Source of the DNA: Sporomusa silvacetica DSM 10669
Lineage (GTDB): Bacteria > Bacillota > Negativicutes > Sporomusales > Sporomusaceae
DNA length: 64,000 nt
Direction: 5' to 3'
NCBI RefSeq assembly: GCF_002257705.1
Contig: NZ_LSLK01000052.1
Coordinates: 32,930 to 96,929 of the forward strand
A program made the position numbers and the translations under genes. Positions 25,051 through 33,792 of the stretch are shown here, piece after piece. The notes beneath the pieces are model-generated. The model made no database searches. It saw nothing but the letters and a program-made list of their open reading frames with translations, and was not told the origin of the DNA. Numbering within the stretch: position 1 is the first letter of the stretch; each line of letters starts with the position of its first letter.

Positions 25051-25295
25051 TAATCATAATTAACATGAATAAAATATAGGTCTCCCTGGTAATTCTGCCC
25101 AGTTAATATTTCTCTCAAAGAATCATTTTTCCTTGCGTCAGTATGCCCACTATAATATATCTCACCATTCTCAACCTTAGTGACAATGGTAACATGATTT
25201 ATGTAGCCATTAGGCACCTCACGTGTATTATTAAAAGCTATAATATCCTCTGGCTTTATATAAGCGGCAATCTTTGGTATGTCATCTACGCTAAA
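25050..25295 (-). pseudogene. C-terminal fragment of an amidase-like protein
   Basis: About 80 codons, open to a stop at 25050, with no start. The product contains EDIIAFNNT, INHVTIVTKV, YYSGHTDARKNDSL and YFIHVNYD, which fit the C-terminal half of the putative amidase domain (Amidase_6, papain-like). The catalytic cysteine region upstream is missing. It precedes and overlaps the membrane-anchored ORF. Family placement is from memory of the motif, not from a search. Confidence 0.5.
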
Positions 25296-25413
25296 TTAGC
25301 CCCTCATGAAAGAACGCAAGGAGTACATGAAACAAAAACAGCATGTAATCAACACGCTGTTCGAATAGAACCAACATTAATCCATAGCCACAAACCTACA
25401 AATTTAACGCCAT
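25283..25413 (+). other. Plus-strand open fragment of unknown origin
   Basis: A stretch of about 43 codons on the plus strand with polar, protein-like composition (LAPHERTQGVHET, RIEPTLIHSHKPTNL) that starts and ends abruptly at junctions with the amidase fragment and the 120-bp repeat. It may be a scrap of an inserted gene. No family recognised. Confidence 0.25.
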
Positions 25414-25519
25414 AATCATGCAAAATGAAATCGGCATTAGACTACGCTGAAAATTTAATGAGCTTTTAGCTTATCAAGCCGATTATTAATAATGTCGATG
25501 AAAAAGTGCATCCCAATAG
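25400..25519 (-). repeat. 120-bp direct repeat, copy B
   Basis: Covers the last codons of the HEAT-like lipoprotein gene and about 85 bases after its stop. The partner copy is at 22964-23083. The region also contains a GATGAGCTTTTAGCTTATCAAG-like dyad (AGCTTTTAGCT), possibly the end of the transcription unit. Confidence 0.85.
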
Positions 25520-25998
25520 GAACGTTTATATAGCGATGTTGGATCTGTAATCACTTCATGGGCGCATTTTGCGACAAAACTTGTATCATTTAGATATTGA
25601 GGGGCGATTTTTTGCGCGTATGGCAGGTCTATACGCGCTATCGACAGAAGAGCATCGGCTCTAAAAACTTCTTTTTCACCTTTATCCTGAAGGATGTGTT
25701 CGAGAATCGGGAACGAATTATTATTACCTAAATGACCAAGAGCAGTTATAGCATGGCGCCTTCTTGGAATCTCTCTTTTCAGTATTTCTCGTTCTAAAAG
25801 AGGAGCCATTTTAGGTCCGGCAAGGATTAAGGAGTCCATTACTTGGTCTACAGCAAGATCTTGCTCCGTGTAAAATCGATTTAAAATATATTCCGGAGAA
25901 GCAAATAATCTTAAATTAATAGCATCAAAAATACTCGGACATCCAAGCAACAAATACAATGCCGGAAGCAGGAGTGTAAGTAAAATTAATCTTTTCAA
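25486..25998 (-). CDS. HEAT-repeat-like lipoprotein, candidate immunity protein
   Basis: A 170-residue protein with a lipoprotein signal (LYLLLGC; Cys at residue 19) and an all-helical body with HEAT-like motifs, for example RRRHAITALGHLGNNNSFPILEHIL and RADALLSIARID. It lies about 100 bases downstream of a broken Tlde1-type toxin gene. In the duplicated copy A the same gene survives only as its last codons. A periplasmic lipoprotein beside a peptidoglycan-acting toxin fits an immunity role, which is an inference. The frame is intact. Confidence 0.65.
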   Translation of the reverse strand: MKRLILLTLLLPALYLLLGCPSIFDAINLRLFASPEYILNRFYTEQDLAVDQVMDSLILAGPKMAPLLEREILKREIPRRRHAITALGHLGNNNSFPILEHILQDKGEKEVFRADALLSIARIDLPYAQKIAPQYLNDTSFVAKCAHEVITDPTSLYKRSYWDALFHRHY

Positions 25999-26099
25999 AA
26001 ACTCTCCTCCTAAATGTAAAATTTGGATATATTATACTATCAATTTTTCGCGAGGTATATACTTACCAGGATATTAGTACTTCCACTTCTCAAAATATA

Positions 26100-26660
26100 C
26101 TAAGTGTTAAAGTTTTGTCGGCCATTTGGAAAGAGTATATCATATCTTTTTCTTTGAATTACTTCGACATTAATTAAGCCTTCATGTTGCATAAGCAAGG
26201 GGAATAGTACTCGATCGTTTGTTCCGATATCTATACAACCTGCCGATCCTGGGAAAAAACCCCCATGTAAGAAAAATTCTCCCCTGGTATCCATGTTTGT
26301 TCCTTCTTGTGGCTTTAACGGTACTCTATATAATCCCCAGTCTTGCCTCAATATTATATTTCTTTGAATAGCCTTCTCGATTCCACCCGATATATCCTTT
26401 GGGTCTAAGGTGTACGAGCCGAAACGGATGGGGCCTTCATATTCTTTGGACCTATCCGTTTCTCCTATTCTGCCGAACGTGGCATCGCATGACTGTCCAC
26501 CATCCTGCAGTACCATCTTCTGTAACTGCCCATACCCTTTGTTGTATTACCTCACTTAAACTTACTTGCTGAGGTCCCAACGCAGTTACCTTGTAATATA
26601 TTCCTGCCTCTTGATAATAATTGCCAATACGTTTTTTCGAGTCTGAGGCTTCTGTTGAAT
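26100..26660 (-). pseudogene. Broken Tlde1/L,D-transpeptidase-like toxin gene, copy B
   Basis: Two frames together encode the same protein as copy A. The segment after AGWWTV has lost about 220 bases, joining out of frame to DATFGRIGETDRSK. The C-terminal domain is then intact: GPIRFGSYTLDP, WGLYRVPLKP, FFLHGGFFPGSAGCIDIG, with His and Cys of the L,D-transpeptidase-like site. The 3' half could still be translated, but the natural N-terminus is lost. Confidence 0.7.
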
Positions 26661-27019
26661 ACAAGGTGAGGGATTTTACTTTTGGCATTGCCCCAAAAGT
26701 AACAAAAGGTCTAGGCCCTAAGCCTCCAAAAGCTGAAAAGCCAGGCGATATTCCTAAAATCCGTAAACTCGCTACGCTCAAACAGTACGGATTTTTTAAC
26801 GGAATACCGCCCGGCTTTTCTCCTACGGAACGCTTTTTCCGGCAAAGGCCGGGGATACGGGAGTTACGGGGGTTGCCGGAGTACCACCACCTTATGGGGG
26901 CACAATTTTTTTAAGGCAAGGGGGTGGCGGTACTATCTTAGGGGGGTTGCGTTAACAAGACAATACCACCGTCTCTTGCTCAAGCCGGGCGTAAACAGTA
27001 CGGAGGCACTGACGGCCGT

Positions 27020-27085
27020 TATGCATAAGCGGAGGTTAAGCGCCAGCGGCGAAGCGTTGTATGACGGCCGCCTGTGCCGGGTTTT
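27020..27085. repeat. Hairpin element shared with the spoIIIA operon
   Basis: Flanked by GACGGCCG repeats and containing AAGCGCCAGCGGCGAAGCGTT. Related to the element at 2018-2090. Absent from copy A of the duplication, so it may have inserted after the duplication or been lost from copy A. Confidence 0.5.
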
Positions 27086-27326
27086 GTACTTGACACCCCT
27101 TGTTTTATAATGCCTCCGCCACTCCCAAAACTTATACTTTCTTATTCTATAAAAAAAGGCCTCTAGGCCTTGTTATAAACTGTATCTCCTTTCGTAATAT
27201 TATGAAACTGTTTTATTCTGAAATTTGCCCCTCTATTCTTTATCCGTACAGTTTAGCAATAAAAAGGATAGTGTCTTTTTGATTTTCTTTAAAAGTATAT
27301 TTTCGTATAAAAATGCTCCACATAAA

Positions 27327-27360
27327 CAAAAAAAATCGCCTAAACCTTGCGTCTAGACGA
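27327..27360 (-). terminator. Intrinsic terminator after rarA
   Basis: On the minus strand TCGTCTA and TTAGGCGA pair around a short loop (with a G-T pair) and are followed by eight T. Confidence 0.75.
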
Positions 27361-27378
27361 ACATAAAGAACTTACTGC

Positions 27379-28698
27379 TTACTTTTTTTGTTTAAGTTGC
27401 TTGAGCCGCTCAGCAAAACTAGCTTCAAAGCCATGGGCTGTAGGTTGGTAGTAATCTCGATCGCGTAATTTGTCAGGCAAATACTGTTGCTCAACAAACC
27501 CTTCTTCATAGTTATGGGGATACAGATAACCCTTACCGCTGTCAAGCTTATGAGCACCAGCATAATGAGCATCACGAAGGTGCAACGGGATACTGCCATA
27601 ATCTATCTGGCGAACATCCTCAATCGCTTTGTCAACAGCTATATATGCTGCATTGCTTTTGGGCGCGCAAGCTAAGTAAGTTACAGCCTGGGCTAAGGGA
27701 ATCCTGCCTTCCGGCATACCGATGAATTGAACAGCCTGAGCTGCTGCCATGGCTACTACAAGCGCTTGCGGGTCGGCATTGCCAATATCTTCTGCTGCAC
27801 AAATGACCAGTCGTCGGGCAATAAATTTGACATCCTCTCCTGCTTCCAGCATTCGCGCCAGATAATGTAAGGCGGCATTAGGGTCAGAGCCACGCATACT
27901 TTTGATAAAAGCCGATACTACGTCATAGTGATTGTCACCTTTTTTGTCATAAGCCTGCAGTTTTTCTCCGGCAACTGCTTCGATGATCTCTGCAGTTATT
28001 TCTTTAGGTTTCCCGGACTCAAGCATTGCTGACGTTTGTTCAAGAATATTAATGGCTGTTCGTGCATCACCACCGGCAATTGCTGTAATCTTAAGCAGGC
28101 TATCTTTGCTGCAGGTAATCTCTTCTTGTCCCAGGCCGCGTTCTTTGTCAGTTAGCGTCTGCTGCAAAATACCGATAATTTCCTGTTCACCCAGGCGCTT
28201 TAACCGTACTACCCGCATTCGCGAAAGCAGCGGAGAATTTACCTCAAAATAGGGGTTTTCGGTAGTCGCCCCAATCAAGATGACAGTGCCGTTTTCAACA
28301 TAAGGCAATAAGACATCTTGCTGTCCTTTATTGAATCTATGAATTTCATCGACAAATAGAATGGTTCGACGCTGCTGCGTTCGCAGGCGTTCTTGGGCAC
28401 TTTCGACCACTTTCCGAATGTCTGCCGTACCGGCAGCTACCGCATTCAATTTTTCAAAGTGGCTGCCTGTTGTTTGGGCAACAATATGAGCTAATGTTGT
28501 TTTTCCTGTTCCTGGTGGACCATAAAGAATAATTGACGGTATGTTGTCAGCTTCTATCATTCTCCGTAAAAATTTCCCCGGGCCAAGAATGTCTTCCTGG
28601 CCTTTGTATTCATCAAGTGTTCTTGGCCGCATTCGAACGGCTAATGGTCTATTATCCTTCAATTGGGGTTCAAATAAATTTTGCGAAAATAAGTCCAC
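27379..28698 (-). CDS. rarA: Replication-associated recombination ATPase RarA (MgsA)
   Basis: A 439-residue AAA+ ATPase related to clamp loaders that acts at stalled replication forks. Walker A is GPPGTGKTTLA, Walker B FVDEIHRFNKGQQD, and the family C-terminal region (YACAPKSNAAYIAVDKA, DAHYAGA) is present. The start is a GTG at 28698 with AAGGGTG five bases upstream. It lies downstream of aspS and 6S RNA as in B. subtilis. Its last 90 codons are duplicated at 24.4 kb. Confidence 0.94.
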   Translation of the reverse strand: MDLFSQNLFEPQLKDNRPLAVRMRPRTLDEYKGQEDILGPGKFLRRMIEADNIPSIILYGPPGTGKTTLAHIVAQTTGSHFEKLNAVAAGTADIRKVVESAQERLRTQQRRTILFVDEIHRFNKGQQDVLLPYVENGTVILIGATTENPYFEVNSPLLSRMRVVRLKRLGEQEIIGILQQTLTDKERGLGQEEITCSKDSLLKITAIAGGDARTAINILEQTSAMLESGKPKEITAEIIEAVAGEKLQAYDKKGDNHYDVVSAFIKSMRGSDPNAALHYLARMLEAGEDVKFIARRLVICAAEDIGNADPQALVVAMAAAQAVQFIGMPEGRIPLAQAVTYLACAPKSNAAYIAVDKAIEDVRQIDYGSIPLHLRDAHYAGAHKLDSGKGYLYPHNYEEGFVEQQYLPDKLRDRDYYQPTAHGFEASFAERLKQLKQKK

Positions 28699-28784
28699 AC
28701 TATCACCCTTTTATTGCGTATGTTCTTCTATAGTATTCTATGAAAAAATGTAAAACTCCTTGATGAAAAATGAATTAAACATAA

Positions 28785-28827
28785 ATAGACCATCACTTTC
28801 GGTTATACACCAAAAATGATGGTCTAT
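28785..28827 (-). terminator. Hairpin following 6S RNA
   Basis: On the minus strand ATAGACCATCA and TGATGGTCTAT form an 11-bp stem with further internal pairing, followed by TTTATGTTT. It separates 6S RNA from rarA. Confidence 0.75.
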
Positions 28828-28839
28828 GCTGTAAATAAA

Positions 28840-29039
28840 GACACTCAATCCCCACTATGCCGTATCGTCTCTGTTTTGAACCTGCCCTCGGCAGGTGGGT
28901 GCTCGCCTACTTATTTTGTGTGTCCCTAAAACCAGGGCATACACGCCATAACTAGAGACAGGCTCCCGCAGTAAAAGTGTTGGCTCAAAACATCGACATT
29001 CCACGTACACAGTAGGGGTATGAGCGCATTTCTTAGCAC
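28840..29039 (-). ncRNA. ssrS: 6S RNA
   Basis: Recognised from the conserved arms of the central bubble: TTTTGAGCCAACACT and CGGGAGCC on the 5' side, GGCGAGCACCCACC and GCAGGTTCAAAAC on the 3' side. The ends pair in a closing stem (CTCA..CCCC.ACTGTG with CATAGTGGGG..TGAG). 6S RNA binds housekeeping RNA polymerase in stationary phase. The place between aspS and rarA matches bsrA of B. subtilis. The 5' end is set from the promoter and is approximate. Confidence 0.85.
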
Positions 29040-29045
29040 GCTTTT

Positions 29046-29074
29046 ATAGTATCAAATAAATCACGCAATTGCAA
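29046..29074 (-). promoter_or_regulatory. Promoter of 6S RNA
   Basis: On the minus strand TTGCAA, 17 bases, TACTAT. Placed correctly for a start near 29039. Confidence 0.55.
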
Positions 29075-29093
29075 TAGTTTCAATATTGGGATA

Positions 29094-30944
29094 TTATTCC
29101 ACTGCCGGACTAATCTTATGTTTGGCAACAACAGCAGACTTGATATACAATTCTTTAAGCTGTTTCGAACCGACTTCTGACGGCGCTTGCATCATCATAT
29201 CGGAAGCACTTTGTGTTTTTGGGAAAGCAATAACATCGCGAATGGAGGCACGTTTAGCCATTAGCATAACCAAACGATCTAAACCTAAAGCGATGCCGCC
29301 ATGGGGTGGAGTACCGTACTCAAAAGCTTCCAGCAGGTAGCCAAATTTATCTACAGCTTCCTCTGGAGTTAAGCCAATAGCTGTAAATACCTTTTCTTGA
29401 ATGCTGCGATTATAAATACGGAGACTGCCACCACCCAGTTCCATGCCGTTAAGCACAACGTCATAGGCTTTGGCTTTAATCTTGCCTGAATCATTGCCTA
29501 AGAATTCTACGTCTTCGTCACGTGGTGAAGTAAACGGATGATGCATAGCTACCCATCGCTTGTCTTCTTCATCATATTCAAACATTGGGAAATCGATAAC
29601 CCACAAGAAGGAGAGCTTATCGGGGTCGATTAAGTTAAGACGACGGCCCATCTCTAAGCGTAGCTGTCCTAATGCAGCGGCTACAACTTTAGGTTTATCG
29701 GCGACAAACAAGATCAAGTCACCAGATTCAGCTTGCGTGGCAGCTGTCATTTTATCAATCGTATCTTGGCTGAAGAATTTAGTGATCGGTGATTTTAGAC
29801 CCTCGTCAGTATAGCATATCCAAGCCAGGCCTTTAGCACCATAGGTAGCAACAAAATTGACCAGACCATCAAGTTCGCGGCGCGGGGCATTGGCGTAGCC
29901 CTTGACATTAATGGCTTTAACCTGACCACCAGTAGCTAATACGGTATCAAATACTTTGAAACCAGAATCCGTAAAAACACCGGATAAGTCAATTAGTTCC
30001 ATACCGAAACGAAGATCTGGCTTATCAGAACCGTAGCGGGCCATAGCCTCGTCATAGCTTAAGCGAACAAACGGTGTGGGCACATCTGCTCCAATACCTT
30101 CTTTAAAGAAATAGGCAATCATTTCTTCTGTGAGGGATAAGATATCTTCCTGATCAATAAAGGACATTTCAATATCAAGCTGAGTAAACTCAGGCTGACG
30201 GTCAGCACGGAGGTCCTCATCACGGAAACAGCGGGCAATTTGGAAATAACGCTCCAGGCCGCCAACCATTAATAATTGCTTATAAATTTGCGGCGATTGG
30301 GGCAGCGCATAAAACTTGCCCGGATTTACCCGGCTAGGGACGAGATAGTCTCTAGCGCCTTCCGGCGAACTTTTAGTAAGTATTGGCGTTTCTACTTCGA
30401 CAAAACTGTGCTTGTCTAAAAAGTCCCGCATTGATTTGGTTACCCGGTGTCTAAGCATGAGATCTTGCTGCATTTCTGGGCGTCGTAAATCAAGATAACG
30501 ATACTTCAATCGCAAAATTTCATCAACATCAATATTGTCTTGGATATAAAAAGGTGGTGTTTTAGCTGTGTTTAATATTTTTAACTCACTGCCAAAAACT
30601 TCAATCGTACCTGTAGCCATATTAGGATTAATTGTGCTTTCAGAACGAGCCTTTACAACGCCGCGTACTGCGAGTACATATTCATTACGAACATCCTCAG
30701 CCTTACTAAAAGCGTCTTTATTAACATCAGGTGAAAATACCACCTGAACAATACCGGAACGGTCACGCAAATCAATAAAAATAAGTCCACCATGGTCACG
30801 CCGTCTTGAAACCCACCCACACAGGGTAACTTCCTGTCCGGTATGATCCTGATTCAGAGCATTGCAAGCATGGGTACGTTTCAAACCCTGCATTGTATCA
30901 AGTTTACTAGTAACTTCATGATCAACTGTTTCCATTTGTGCCAT
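29094..30944 (-). CDS. aspS: Aspartate-tRNA ligase
   Basis: A 616-residue class II synthetase with the N-terminal OB-fold anticodon domain (VTLCGWVSRRRDHGGLIFID), catalytic core motifs (LPQSPQIYKQLLM, FRDEDLRADRQPEFTQLDIE) and motif 3 GLDRLVMLMAK. Its ATG overlaps the hisS stop (TAATG), so the two are coupled. Whether it charges tRNA-Asp only or also tRNA-Asn depends on gatCAB, which is not in the window. Confidence 0.96.
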   Translation of the reverse strand: MAQMETVDHEVTSKLDTMQGLKRTHACNALNQDHTGQEVTLCGWVSRRRDHGGLIFIDLRDRSGIVQVVFSPDVNKDAFSKAEDVRNEYVLAVRGVVKARSESTINPNMATGTIEVFGSELKILNTAKTPPFYIQDNIDVDEILRLKYRYLDLRRPEMQQDLMLRHRVTKSMRDFLDKHSFVEVETPILTKSSPEGARDYLVPSRVNPGKFYALPQSPQIYKQLLMVGGLERYFQIARCFRDEDLRADRQPEFTQLDIEMSFIDQEDILSLTEEMIAYFFKEGIGADVPTPFVRLSYDEAMARYGSDKPDLRFGMELIDLSGVFTDSGFKVFDTVLATGGQVKAINVKGYANAPRRELDGLVNFVATYGAKGLAWICYTDEGLKSPITKFFSQDTIDKMTAATQAESGDLILFVADKPKVVAAALGQLRLEMGRRLNLIDPDKLSFLWVIDFPMFEYDEEDKRWVAMHHPFTSPRDEDVEFLGNDSGKIKAKAYDVVLNGMELGGGSLRIYNRSIQEKVFTAIGLTPEEAVDKFGYLLEAFEYGTPPHGGIALGLDRLVMLMAKRASIRDVIAFPKTQSASDMMMQAPSEVGSKQLKELYIKSAVVAKHKISPAVE

Positions 30945-32209
30945 TACTTCTCCATCTCCTCTAAAATCATCGGTACCAGTGCAGTCCTAGCTATTAGTTC
31001 CTGACTGCCTGTCTCCATATTTTTTAACATTACTTTCTGCTCTGCTAATTCATTTTCGCCAATAAGCGCCACAAATTTAGCGGGATATTTGTTAGCATAC
31101 TTCATCTGCGCTTTCAAGCTGCGGTTCATAAAATCCATATCGGCAGCAATACCTGCGTAGCGAAGTTCTGTTAGCAACTGAAAGGCCACAGCCCGGGTTT
31201 CAGTTCCCAAGGGGGCAACAAAAACATCAATTGCGGTATTGATTAATGGCAGTAATGCCTGTTTTTCCAAAGCGAGCAGCACTCGCTCAATACCGATAGC
31301 AAAGCCGATACCTGGTGTTGGTTGTCCGCCGCATTCGGCAATGAGGCCATCATAGCGTCCACCGCCACACACTGCACTTTGTGCCCCTAAGGGTGAATAC
31401 TGAATTTCAAAAGCAGTTTTTGTATAATAATCAAGCCCACGCACTAAACGGGGATTTATCACAAAAGAAATTCCAGCTGTTGTCAGTAATTCTTGTAAGC
31501 CGGCAAAGTGACTGTCGCACTCCTCACATAGGCAATCAAGCATATGAGGGGCGCCTTGGGAATATTCAGCACAGGTTTCATTTTTACAATCCAGGATACG
31601 CATAGGATTACGGTCATAGCGTGACTGGCAATCTGAACATAAATGAGAACGTTTATCCTGGAAAAATTCTTGTAATTTAGCTCGATACACCGGACGGCAC
31701 TGCGGGCAGCCAACAGAATTAATCAGTAATTTTAAATCACTTAATCCCAACTTATTGAGGAATGCTACCGCTAAACTAATGACTTCAGCGTCAATAGCTG
31801 GCCCTTGCGCACCAATCGCTTCAATGCCAAACTGATGGAATTGGCGGTAACGTCCAGCCTGCGGCCGGTCATATCTAAACATCGGGCCAATATAAAATAG
31901 CTTCGTGGGTTGAGGTCCGCTATAGAGCTTGTTCTCAAGATACGATCGAACAGCAGACGCCGTATTTTCAGGCCGTAAAGTAATACTGCGTTTAGCTCGA
32001 TCAGTAAAGGTATACATTTCTTTTTCAACAATATCAGTTGTATCCCCGATACCGCGCAGAAAAAGTTCAGTATGTTCAAAGACGGGTGTGCGAATTTCCT
32101 GATAAGCAAAATTATTGCATACTTCACGTATTATTTTTTCAACATACTGCCAATGTCCACTGCTATCAGGCAATATATCTTTGGTCCCCCGGGGGCCGGT
32201 TGTCAGCAT
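30944..32209 (-). CDS. hisS: Histidine-tRNA ligase
   Basis: A 421-residue class II synthetase with RGTKDILPDSSGHW at the start, motif 2 region MFRYDRPQAGRYRQFHQFG, the HisA motif RGLDYYTKTAFEI and a C-terminal anticodon domain. GAGGAGG precedes the ATG at 32209. A four-cysteine run (CPQC... CSDC... CEECD, residues about 175-240) suggests an extra metal site, seen in some Firmicute HisS. Confidence 0.96.
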   Translation of the reverse strand: MLTTGPRGTKDILPDSSGHWQYVEKIIREVCNNFAYQEIRTPVFEHTELFLRGIGDTTDIVEKEMYTFTDRAKRSITLRPENTASAVRSYLENKLYSGPQPTKLFYIGPMFRYDRPQAGRYRQFHQFGIEAIGAQGPAIDAEVISLAVAFLNKLGLSDLKLLINSVGCPQCRPVYRAKLQEFFQDKRSHLCSDCQSRYDRNPMRILDCKNETCAEYSQGAPHMLDCLCEECDSHFAGLQELLTTAGISFVINPRLVRGLDYYTKTAFEIQYSPLGAQSAVCGGGRYDGLIAECGGQPTPGIGFAIGIERVLLALEKQALLPLINTAIDVFVAPLGTETRAVAFQLLTELRYAGIAADMDFMNRSLKAQMKYANKYPAKFVALIGENELAEQKVMLKNMETGSQELIARTALVPMILEEMEK

Positions 32210-32211
32210 AA

Positions 32212-33792
32212 TTAATCCTCCTCATGGTCGCCATACAATCTTGAGAGCAAGGTATGTCTTTCGCTCAGATATATATCTAAATTTTTTATGTAGGAACCAA
32301 CATCTTTGGCGTTATAGGAACTTTGTAATCGCCAATTACTGGGGTTTACCGCCTTTGTACCAGCTGCTGGCCCAATGCCGATGATAGTCTGTCTTTCCTC
32401 CATAATTTGCATATTATACAGGCAATCGGTATCTAGTTTGGCATAGCCAATGTTTTCAAGATTGCCTGTCATATACTTTTGACGATATAAATAATAAGGA
32501 TGCATATTCATATTGGCAGTATAATCTGCCGCGGTCTTAAGCATTGCCTGAGTAATTTCCTCATTAGGCAATGCTTGTCCTGACATCATACCAGATCGTA
32601 GTGATTCTTTGAGAATAGAACCACGTTTTAACGCCAAGGTATGGACAGTAATATTTTCCGGATTAAGTAGAGCAATTTGCCGCATCGTATCTTCCATGTC
32701 AGCTTGGGTCTCTCCTGGTAGTCCGGCAATGACATCCATATTTACTACAGGTATTCCTGCATGGCGAATTTTAGCGAATACGTCTATTATATCCTGAACA
32801 GTATGTCGCCGTCCAATCTGTTTTAACGTTTTATCTTGCATTGTTTGTGGATTTATACTAACTCTGTTTATTCCATATTGCCGTAAAACATCAATTTTTT
32901 CATCGTTAATACTGTCAGGCCGACCAGCCTCAACGGTAAATTCCCTTGTTTGTGACCCACAAAGATCCTGTCTTACCAAGGATAAAAGGGTGGACAAATC
33001 GGCTCCGGCCAGACTGGTAGGCGTTCCGCCACCCACATATATATTCTCTACTGATAAATTAAATTTTGCTAGTAATTTAGCGGTACTTGCAATGTCTTTA
33101 GTGATTGCCCGCAGAAAGACCTCAAGTTGTTCGCGCTGCTCTGGCAGCACGTAAGCGGGGAATGAGCAATACAAACAACGGGACGGACAATAAGGTATGC
33201 CTACATAGATACTTACCTTTTTTCCTCCTGCAGGTTTATCAGGGGTAGCAATGAACGGACGTTGATGAACGGCTATGCCAGTAACAAGGTCAGCTTTAGC
33301 CGGTGTTGCCGCATATTCTTTTATCAGCTTGGCAGTAATTTCTGAATGACTAAAACCTTGATCTAATAATCGATGAACAATTTTTGTCGGACGAACACCG
33401 CGTAGTATCCCCCATGGTCCAGGATTATGGCCAGTTATTTGTCGCATCAGCTTCAATATAGTAAGGCGTACCAGCCGTTTTGTAAGTCCTGTTATGTCTT
33501 CCACATCTTTATTTCTCATACTTTCCTGTGGTAATGGACGACGTTCATATTCTGTTAGCTGATTCAGTGTGGCGCTGGGATTATAAAAGCTGATGGTTAC
33601 TTTAACCTCTATTGTATATTCATCAGATATAGCAGCACATTTTACTAACAAACTATCAGCTCGCAGTTGGCTCAAAGGGGCTTCTTCCTGCCAAATGCCT
33701 GCTGCATTAACATCAAATAGTGCCATAGTATCACGTATTGCGGCTAAAACATCAACATTGGTGGCAGCAGTAATCAAAAAATTCTTAATCAT
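32212..33792 (-). CDS. hemZ: Radical SAM coproporphyrinogen dehydrogenase-like HemZ
   Basis: A 526-residue radical SAM enzyme with the cluster motif CPSRCLYC near residue 175 and GGGTPTSL after it. HemZ-type proteins are annotated as oxygen-independent coproporphyrinogen oxidases, though some relatives have other tetrapyrrole roles. GGAAGA lies six bases upstream of the ATG at 33792, which overlaps the end of fur by eight bases. Followed at once by hisS. Confidence 0.9.
   Translation of the reverse strand: MIKNFLITAATNVDVLAAIRDTMALFDVNAAGIWQEEAPLSQLRADSLLVKCAAISDEYTIEVKVTISFYNPSATLNQLTEYERRPLPQESMRNKDVEDITGLTKRLVRLTILKLMRQITGHNPGPWGILRGVRPTKIVHRLLDQGFSHSEITAKLIKEYAATPAKADLVTGIAVHQRPFIATPDKPAGGKKVSIYVGIPYCPSRCLYCSFPAYVLPEQREQLEVFLRAITKDIASTAKLLAKFNLSVENIYVGGGTPTSLAGADLSTLLSLVRQDLCGSQTREFTVEAGRPDSINDEKIDVLRQYGINRVSINPQTMQDKTLKQIGRRHTVQDIIDVFAKIRHAGIPVVNMDVIAGLPGETQADMEDTMRQIALLNPENITVHTLALKRGSILKESLRSGMMSGQALPNEEITQAMLKTAADYTANMNMHPYYLYRQKYMTGNLENIGYAKLDTDCLYNMQIMEERQTIIGIGPAAGTKAVNPSNWRLQSSYNAKDVGSYIKNLDIYLSERHTLLSRLYGDHEED

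Larger units (their letters stand above)
26640..27370. repeat. Duplicated spacer between rarA and toxin, copy B
   Basis: Matches 23720-24290 with an extra block at about 26868-27060. The block includes the element at 27020-27085 (AGCGGAGGTTAAGCGCC...AGCGTTGT), which also occurs between spoIIIAB and spoIIIAC. Contains hairpins and two terminators but no intact gene. Confidence 0.75.

Noticed and set aside
26621..26914. Plus-strand open frame (and its twin at 23708-23968) in the toxin island
   Set aside because: They lie antisense to the toxin remnants and the hairpin block; similarity between them is explained by the duplication.
22845..27378. Insertion sequence or prophage in the accessory island
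   Set aside because: No transposase, integrase or clear terminal inverted repeats were seen; the repeats present are direct duplications of local sequence.
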